64,000 nt of DNA from Whalleya microplaca (taxonomy: Eukaryota; Ascomycota; Sordariomycetes; Xylariales; Xylariaceae), in NCBI GenBank assembly GCA_022497155.1, contig MU385755.1:1-64000 (forward strand), given 5' to 3'. Shown in pieces: positions 56,851 through 64,000 of this stretch. Positions within the stretch are counted from its first letter, which is position 1; each line of letters begins with the position of its first letter. The notes beneath the pieces are model-generated. The model did no database searches. It was not told the origin of the DNA and saw nothing but the letters and a program-made list of their open reading frames with translations. The position numbers and the translations under genes are program-made.

Positions 56851-58282
56851 GTCCGCTGGCATCCTTGAGCACAATTCCCTTCGCTTCTCAGCTTGAAGTA
56901 TGATATAGTCTGGCTTTTGAAGGCTCCATTATACTTGGAAGAAGGCCTGCGTGGAACATGCGGGCGAATAATGTAAAATGATCGATTATAGCTGGATATG
57001 GGGTTGGTGTCTATTGTAGCACCACACCCCAACCCACACTAAAAAAAATCAAGAAAGCACTATTTCAAACATTATCTACCAACAGAAACCATGAACTCAA
57101 ATGTGAATGTCCGTAAATCTGAAACATGTCGTTTGTGATGGCTCACTGAACACGGAGTGTTCACTCTTCGGTGATACTACGTGTAGAGAGTGCCGCTTTG
57201 GGGGTATTGAAATCGTCTAGGCTTCTAGAACTCATCCACATGTCGACGCCCCCAATAGGTTTAGTTTAGCTATGTTAGTGCGATTTATGTTCGTAAGATT
57301 GCAGGGATATGAGCTCAGACCAGAAGCCTATGCCAGGGATCCCCAACATTCTATTTGGGGCTCTGCGCCAAAACAGACGTGCCTGCCAGGCTGCCCCACA
57401 GCTGGCCCGAACCCCCCATGTGGTACCTATCTTAGGTATGAAAGTATTGGACCCACCCTATCCGCTAAGATCCCCAGCTTGACGGCCGCAGGCCGCAGCT
57501 TCACGAGATTGTGGGGCTTGCGCACAGGTATGTACAGTACGGTACCTAAATACCTGCCTACCTGCATTTACTGGGCTGCTGGGTCATGGATCCAACACCA
57601 TGTTTGCGTCACATGTCGGCTCAGCTTCCTACTCATGAAAATACATAGGTACATCGTACTGTCCCCGTTGCATTTCATATGATGACGGCTGGAAGCGGCT
57701 ATGGCGGCCTGAAAAGGACCCTTTTGTTACGGCACTTCATGGCTAAACCTCGCTGAATTCGCGACGCAATCGAGTTACATAACCACTACATGTAGCATGT
57801 GCCATTTGGATAAATCACAGATATTGGTCATCTCGATAAGATATAAACTAATTCGTGGAAATTACGAACGTTGGTTGCCGTGAAGATGAGTTACATTTCT
57901 ACACACTATACACCAATCGTTATTATGTAAGCAAGCAACGAATAGCATCAAGACGCATAGGAGCATGTAAGATTCAAAGTCTATAACCTCTATTTCATTT
58001 CAGAAATGGGACTTTCCTTTAGGATTATATGTAATCACTTCATGAATTTGGGAAGTCTGAACTTCATTCCTCGAAGTTTTTAACTATCTTGCTGAGTCAT
58101 CCGGTGTAGAATATACTTGTTAATTCCGTGATCGGAACCCCGCGTACCCCTCCATGATAATTTTTTTGAACTTCACTAGACATAGGATATATGGTGAGCG
58201 ACTCTTTGAACTACGGAACAGCAAATGTACGTAGTGTTTCTTGTGCAATACAATATCCATTTCTACCTTCAAATCAGTCAAG
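56851..58282. other. Intergenic, no gene
   Basis: AT-rich with no supported gene. It includes the 3' region of the preceding gene and the promoter of lys9. A plus-strand open frame at 57272-57682 has no coding features. Confidence 0.5.
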
Positions 58283-59847
58283 ATGTCGTCTCAGTAAGAA
58301 GCCTCAATTCCTATTACCAAACGCTCACCAGCTGACATATTCTAAAGCAAGGTATTAATGTTAGGCGCTGGCTTCGTGACTCTGCCGACACTTGATATCT
58401 TAAGCAAGGCCGGCATCCCAGTTACAGTTGGTAGGCAAATCCGACAAAATCAAGGTCTTGTCATCTCAATTGATTCCTTCTAAGCGTGCAGAACTCTTGC
58501 TTCGGCGCAGTCTCTATCGAAAGGTGTCCAGCATGCCAACCCCATCTCCCTCGATGTCAATGACGAGAAGGCGCTAGATGCCGAAGTCGCCAAGCATGAT
58601 CTGGTTATCAGCCTGATCCCCTATACCTATCACGCTACCGTGGTCAAGTCGGCTATCCGTCAGAAGAAGCATGTTGTCACAACCAGCTATGTGTCACCGG
58701 CGCTGATGGAACTTGACCAACAATGTAAGGAGGCGGGGATTACGGTTATGAATGAGATTGGTTTAGGTAGGCGCTTTCCTCCGAGCTTTTTTATTGTATT
58801 CAATGCAAACGGACTAACCTTCATACAGATCCGGGTATTGATCATTTATGTAAGAACCGTCGCAGGATATGATTCGAGCGTACAACACTGATTCTCTTAG
58901 ATGCAATCAAGACCATTGAAGAAGTCCACAAAGCAGGAGGCAAGATCTTAAGCTTTTTGTCCTACTGTGGTGGACTACCCGCCCCTGAGGCCTCCGATAA
59001 CCCGCTCGGTTACAAGTTCTCCTGGTCTTCTCGTGGCGTCTTGTTGGCTCTACGAAACCCAGCTCGGTATTGGAAAGACGGCAAGATCGTGGATGTCTCA
59101 TCCAGCGAACTCATGGGCACTGCTAAGCCATATTTCATCTACCCGGGTTACGCGTTCGTTGCTTATCCGAACCGTGACTCTACTCCCTATAAGGAGCGAT
59201 ACAACATCCCAGAAGCACAAACCATTATCCGAGGTACTCTCAGATACCAGGGCTTCCCCCAGTTCATTCGAGTCTTAGTCGAGATCGGCTTCTTGGACGA
59301 TGCCGAACAAGACGCTTTCAAGCAGCCCATCTCCTGGAAGGAAGCGACTCAGAAGATTCTGGGCACTTCTTCGAGCAGTCAGGCAGATCTGGAGTCTGCA
59401 ATCCTGTCTAAGGCTACCTTCGATTCTCCCGAGGAGAAGGAACGTATTATTCGCGGCTTGCGTTGGATCGGTATCTTCTCCGACGAGAAGATCGCCCCCC
59501 GAGGCAACCCTCTGGACACCCTATGCGCAACTTTGGAGAAGAAGATGCAGTATGAGGAAGATGAACGAGATTTCGTCATACTCCAGCACAAATTCGAGAT
59601 TGAGAACAAGGACGGCAGTCGGGAAACCAGGACATCGACCCTCTGCGAGTACGGCGATCCCAAAGGCTTCTCAGCCATGGCTAAGCTAGTGGGTATCCCA
59701 TGTGGCGTAGCAGTTCAGCAAGTCCTCAATGGCACGATTTCCGATAAAGGAATTGTGGCTCCAATGAACTCGAAGATTAACGATCCCTTGATGAAGGAAC
59801 TAAAGGAGAAGTACGGAATTTACCTTAACGAAAAGACTGTTTCATAA
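58283..59847 (+). CDS. lys9: Saccharopine dehydrogenase, NADP+, L-glutamate-forming (Lys9)
   Basis: Five exons: 58283-58293, 58348-58430, 58485-58766, 58829-58849 and 58901-59847, giving 447 residues. Exon 1 is 11 bases and exon 4 only 21 bases (DPGIDHLY junction). The protein opens MSSHKVLMLGAGFVTLPTLD, a Rossmann nucleotide-binding start, followed by NPISLDVNDEKALDAEVAKH, DLVISLIPYTYHATVVKSAI, TTSYVSPALMELDQQ, GLDPGIDHLYAIKTIEEVH and FLSYCGGLPAPEASDNPLGYKFSWS. These are the hallmarks of saccharopine reductase, which condenses aminoadipate semialdehyde with glutamate to saccharopine in the fungal alpha-aminoadipate route to lysine. Yeast Lys9 has 446 residues. Cytosolic. All junctions keep phase. 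Very high confidence. Confidence 0.96.
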
Positions 59848-60473
59848 GGGGCTGGGCATTAGTGGGTCGGCAACAACATGGTAATCGCAATGTTTTAGTG
59901 CGAGAGAAAAAGGATTAAGCTACACCTGGTGATCCATGGTAGGGAATATGACTACATATCCACGTGGTTAGACGGCAAAAAGAACGAAGGAAGTCCTCGT
60001 CACAGAGGCGGAATTTGGGACATGCATAGATCTAGTGGATACCATCGACATCAACCCCTTGTGCGGGACATACTAGTGAAACAAATTCCATTTTATTGAT
60101 TGACCTAGGCTGCCAAATTGATTGCTAGCAAATACCTACCTAACATAGCGAGTGTTAATACGCGTATTAGCATTGGTGAATAATCTAAAAGTGAGTTATG
60201 TAGCAGCAATGAGCTGAGTTAGATGCGTATACATAGACTAAGCCTAATACTATCTAGTAACCGGTTGTATTTATGTAGTGGGTCTAGGCGCAGTCTCAAT
60301 TTTCTTAATTCGTTAACTCTGAACTTGACAGAAACTACCATTCAACGCCGAAGATCGTCAAGCAAGCTAATAAATTGCGAACATACGACCTTCTTACCAA
60401 GCAATTTCACCCTCGCTTGCACGCCTGCCGCGTCAAATCCGTAACTGCGCCCAATCGCTGTTACGTATGCACA
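59848..60473. other. Intergenic between lys9 and las1
   Basis: Carries the lys9 3' region and the las1 upstream region. A plus-strand frame upstream of and overlapping the las1 ATG is not supported as a gene. Confidence 0.5.
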
Positions 60474-61849
60474 ATGGTCCAGTATATCCACACGCCTTGG
60501 CGGGACCGGGCAGAGCTATTGAAAGTCCGCGGGCAATTCTATCCGTCACCGCCATCGCCATCGGCAGCCAACGACGGAAACAGCGCCTTAATCAACGAGC
60601 GTCGACGAAGCCAGGAGGACAGGGACGCAGAAGACGATGTGAGGATAGAAGCTGAGCAGCAACATGCGGTCTCGCGCGTCTCCATGTGGATGCAGCGTGG
60701 CGGCTGTCCCCACTTGGTAGAGTCGACGGCCCTTTTGATGGCGGCCATCCTCAGCGACCTCCATGAGACCAGGACCAGAGCCAATTCGTCTTCGTACGCT
60801 ATACGAGCCGCCTACTCGGCGGCGTTCAGTCGGTATGTGCAACACTGTCCTTTTCGAGCCTAACTACAGCTCTATGTTTCTTTGTCCAAGACCACATATT
60901 AGTCCCATGGGTGCTTGGTGGTGCTTTAATCTGCCTCTTATATTGCCCCATTACAGTACCTATGGAGACAACCCCCTGAAAACCTTTTACTGGCCCTAGT
61001 TATATGTTTAGAAAACCAGAAACTTTATGCGGCAATATTGATCTTGGGCTGCTGGTTTGGCATGGCCAATTCAGTGTTTTTGAATAAGCTTCATTGTCAA
61101 AGACAGTATCTGAATTTGAGCACCTAGACTCTCACATGCATACCACTTAGCTGCTATACTCTGCAAGCTTACTGACAGTTGATTATTATTATAGTTTCGT
61201 GACTGGGCTCCTCGATAGCCAGCAGGACAAACAGCGGAAACTGAGCATGTATTCGATTGCTAAAACTATTGGCCTCCCAGCTACTTTTGTTGAACTGAGA
61301 CATCAAGCCACCCATGAACAGCTACCTTCGCTGCTGAAACTTAGGACAGCGGCTAAGAGGGCGCTCGTATGGATCTGGGACTACTACTGGAAAAACCTCT
61401 CCGATGATAACAATACTAACAGACAGAATTCAAATCCATGCCGCGAACTTTTGGTGCAGTACTTGAAAGAACAATCGACCGGGCAAAGTAAGCTACTACA
61501 GAAGCAGTTGAAACAATACGATGACACAACTCTATTGCAAAGCTTATCCGAGATTGGAAATTCGTCCAGAGATCCCCGGAGTATACTGCGATCTCTACAG
61601 CTTTCCCAAGGAATACTAGATGGGAGCTTTACGTTTTCGTCAAATACTATGGCAACTGCGGATCACTCATCTGTGGCGAAGGATTTGGATGCTGTGAGGG
61701 CCGAATTAGAGACCATAAATAATGATATCGATACACCAGAGGTTGAAGACAACCGTCAAGCTCAAACATCTAGCCAGATGTCGAGTCAGGCCAAGGGTTG
61801 GTCTAGGTATGAAGGGCCATGGAAGCCCAAACCAATTGGTGTAATATAG
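60474..61849 (+). CDS. las1: Las1, pre-rRNA ITS2 endoribonuclease
   Basis: Two exons, 60474-60832 and 61195-61849, give 337 residues. The 362-base intron (GTATGT...TATAG, ACTGAC branch) is long for this genome; the reading frame across it (AAFSR | [11 protein letters not shown]) is exactly continuous with the family. The N-terminal HEPN domain starts [21 protein letters not shown] and contains [18 protein letters not shown] helices, [31 protein letters not shown] with the HEPN nuclease motif Arg155-x4-His160, and [13 protein letters not shown]. The end [17 protein letters not shown] is the conserved Las1 C-terminus that docks into its Grc3 kinase partner. Las1 cuts ITS2 at C2 during 60S maturation in the nucleolus. 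The protein is shorter than most fungal Las1 proteins because the central linker is compact. Confidence 0.93.
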
Positions 61850-62116
61850 TATCTTATATTCTCTGCCAATTCAAATACCAATGCCAAAAAAGCTTTTCCT
61901 GGACTCTAGCATGATTCACTTCAGACCCTCTAATCAACCAATGGATATATGACGAGAAGTACTGGTTTTCTTGTAATACCTTCATCCACGTCGGCGATAA
62001 GCTGGAGCAGGGCTATTAACTAGAACCTCGCATGCATTTTGCAGCTCTGCCAGCTGCCAACTAACTGGCACAACCCGTCGACGTCATTATTACTACTTGC
62101 TTAGTTTGGAGAACGC

Positions 62117-63595
62117 ATGAGATATCTCCGATTTGTAAGCGGAAGGATATGGGATCATAAACTACCATCACGTCAAGTACTCATGAATTACCTGGCAAGA
62201 GTCAGACCTCTGGCTACTAGGAGAATCAGCACTTTAACTACAGCTGTAAGTGTCCTTGCATAGCCACATGCCATCAAGGTCCTCGAATCTCATGCCGGCG
62301 ACACTAACTCTATCATAACTAGTTTTCCTTCACCCGCGCCATGCATATCCAATCAATTCCTATGTGTAAGTGCTGGTTAGGTCTTTCTAGAAAGACATCC
62401 AAGTCCTGAGCTTTTGATACTTCTAGGGACGGGGAGTAGTGACAACTACGCCTACCTCGTCGTCGATGACAAGTCTAAAGATGCCGTCATCATTGACCCC
62501 GCCCATTCCGAAGAGTAAGATAGACTATTCGTAATTGTCTAGAACTTCAAAGTCCTGATCCTGAACCATAGGGTTGCGCCCGTGTTGAAGCAGGCCATTC
62601 AAGCCGGCAAGATCAACCTCACAGCTATTGTCAACACCCATCAGTGAGTGTATTTATCTTAGCTTGAATATATCTGGTGCTGATAGTGATTCTAGCCACT
62701 GGGACCATGCAGGTGGTAATGATAAGATAGTCAGCCAACCCGTCCTAGTTCGCATGGATCATAGAGAAATATTAACTAGAATGTTCATAGAGGAGCGAAT
62801 TGGGGACTCCAAATCTGCCTATCATCGGCGGCAAGGACTGTCAAAGCGTGACGCAGACTCCGGCAAATGGCGAAGGTTTCAAGCTCGGAAGCATCGCGGT
62901 CAAGGGTCTATACACGCCGTGTCATACGCAGGACAGCATCTGCTGGTTCATGCAAGATGGCGATGACAAGGTTGTGTTTACAGGAGATACCCTGTTCCAT
63001 GGCGGTACGTACTCGGACATGTTCCTATTTATGGATCAAATTGAGCAAGTGAAAGGCTGATATGTCTTAGGTTGCGGGAGGTTCTTTGAAGGTACCGCGG
63101 AGGAGATGCATATTGCCCTGAATAAGACGTTGGCATCATTGCCGGATGACACCAAGGCTTATGTATGTTTGAATGGCTGTTGTTGCAACACCTCTTCACG
63201 TAATATCTGAACTGACTTTGGATAGCCTGGACACGAGTATACGAAGGCCAATGTCAAGTTCGGCATTTCTGTTCTGCAAAATGCAGCAATCCAGAAGCTG
63301 CAATCTTTTGCGGAGGCGAACCAGGAGACGCAGGGGAAATTCACAATTGGCGATGAGAAGGTAATCGATATTAACAAGTTCTAACACTGGCATTATAGCT
63401 AACCACATAATTTATGTAGCAACATAACGTGTTCATGCGAGTAGACGTAAGTGCCTACCCTAAGCCACTCAAACCCGGAAGTTGGGTGTAAACTGACGAG
63501 CTTTGAAGGACCCTACGATTCAAAAGGCCGTTGGCAAGACTGATCCGGTCGAGGTAATGGCCCAGTTGCGCACGATGAAGAACAACTTCAAGTGA
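62117..63595 (+). CDS. glo2: Glyoxalase II (hydroxyacylglutathione hydrolase), mitochondrial and cytosolic forms
   Basis: Ten exons: 62117-62245, 62323-62365, 62427-62514, 62572-62643, 62696-62729, 62791-63004, 63071-63162, 63226-63360, 63420-63446, 63509-63595; 306 residues. The first exon and a bit of exon 2 encode a leader rich in Arg, Leu, Ser and Thr without acidic residues past position 13 (MRYLRFVSG ... [17 protein letters not shown]), typical of a mitochondrial presequence. An in-frame ATG at 62341 gives the usual cytosolic start [19 protein letters not shown] (257 residues). The metal site THHHWDH is at residues 109-115, then [34 protein letters not shown] and PGHEYTKAN. The enzyme hydrolyses S-lactoylglutathione to lactate and glutathione, the second glyoxalase step. 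Intron 5 has an unusual GTCAGC donor; all other splice signals are normal. Confidence 0.95.
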
Positions 63596-63901
63596 GCAAG
63601 TATGGCCTACTTATCTCAACTCTGTCTCATAATGTTCACGATACTCATTACTTATAGATCACCAGTCGATAGCAAGATATAAATAGGGTATATAATTCAA
63701 TGGCTTGAGGATTATATATTACGCAGACGTTTCGTTCTGTGAAGAAGGCAATCATTTCAAAACATTTTATGTGATTGACGTAAAACTATATAAGTTCTCG
63801 GGATGACCATATAGTAACCACTGCATTTGTGTTCAAATACATACAGCAGCAGTTTCTACTCGTTCCATCCAAAATATAATGTCTCCAGCAAGCACCAAAC
63901 C

Positions 63902-64000
63902 TCAGCCCATCTTAAAGACGTGCTTGACGTAAGAAAGCCTCGCGGAACGTCGATCTCGATAGAACGACGCAAATTTTTCATCTTGCTTCACTGTCCACAC
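63902..64000 (-). CDS. C-terminal end of an unknown gene, cut by window end
   Basis: Minus-strand frame open from the window end to TGA at 63904-63902. It reads VWTVKQDEKFASFYRDRR then SARLSYVKHVFKMG and stop. The basic, aromatic composition looks like real coding sequence and there is no other explanation for it. Only 32 residues are visible, and no family is recognised. It would converge with glo2 across about 300 bp. Confidence 0.45.
   Translation of the reverse strand: MWTVKQDEKFASFYRDRRSARLSYVKHVFKMG

Noticed and set aside
1..64000. CRISPR arrays, rRNA genes, intact transposons, biosynthetic gene cluster
   Set aside because: No spaced direct repeats, no rRNA sequence, no intact transposase or reverse transcriptase and no clustered biosynthetic enzymes were seen.

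Overview
The window is nuclear DNA of a filamentous ascomycete (Pezizomycotina, most likely a Sordariomycete). The evidence is short introns with GTRNGT-type donors, CTAAC/CTGAC branch sites and YAG acceptors, fungus-specific families (Zn2Cys6 regulator, Clr5 domain, 2EXR remnant, Mid1, SamB/Mub1, recyclin), and tetranucleotide microsatellites. Gene density is low: about 16 supported genes in 64 kb, separated by gene-poor stretches of up to 8 kb. Species cannot be named from the sequence alone.

Layout. 0.8-10.4 kb is a housekeeping block: recyclin-1 (-), a SMAP-domain nucleolar-type protein (+), the ER membrane protein RAMP4/Ysy6 (-, three exons, absent from simple ORF lists), an INA17-like mitochondrial protein (+), and the stretch-activated calcium channel subunit Mid1 (-). 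10.4-18.7 kb is accessory: a decayed Cys-rich gene fragment, a decayed 2EXR-domain gene, one intact Upc2-like Zn2Cys6 regulator, and two further eroded reading frames. 19.1-21.6 kb holds an EF-hand-like protein (+) converging on a class II eIF4E (-). 22.9-25.8 kb holds a possible inverted-repeat element and an odd Clr5-domain gene. 28.1-30.0 kb is Mub1/SamB (-). 30-36.9 kb is nearly empty apart from microsatellites and one decayed gene. 36.9-40.6 kb is a divergent pair: a long PIG-Y-type GPI-anchor protein (-) and a Zrg17-like zinc transporter (+). A three-exon RING-H2 protein lies at 42.4-43.8 kb (-), and a six-exon PfkB sugar kinase at 46.4-47.8 kb (+). 47.8-55.7 kb holds no gene I can support. 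The right end has five plus-strand genes or parts: a conserved unknown, saccharopine reductase (Lys9), the rRNA-processing endonuclease Las1, and glyoxalase II with a spliced mitochondrial leader; a minus-strand gene runs off the end.

How the genes relate. There is no operon or biosynthetic cluster. Several products act in the secretory pathway (RAMP4, PIG-Y, Zrg17, Mid1, recyclin), but this looks like chance neighbourhood. The most informative observations are gene structures: two genes whose first coding exon is only the ATG, a CTG repeat that forms the branch site of an intron, a Zn2Cys6 finger assembled from three exons, an in-frame TGA in front of a Clr5 domain, and an eIF4E with Tyr at the first cap-stacking position. 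All exon boundaries were derived by hand from splice signals and reading-frame continuity; family calls are from remembered family features, not from database searches.
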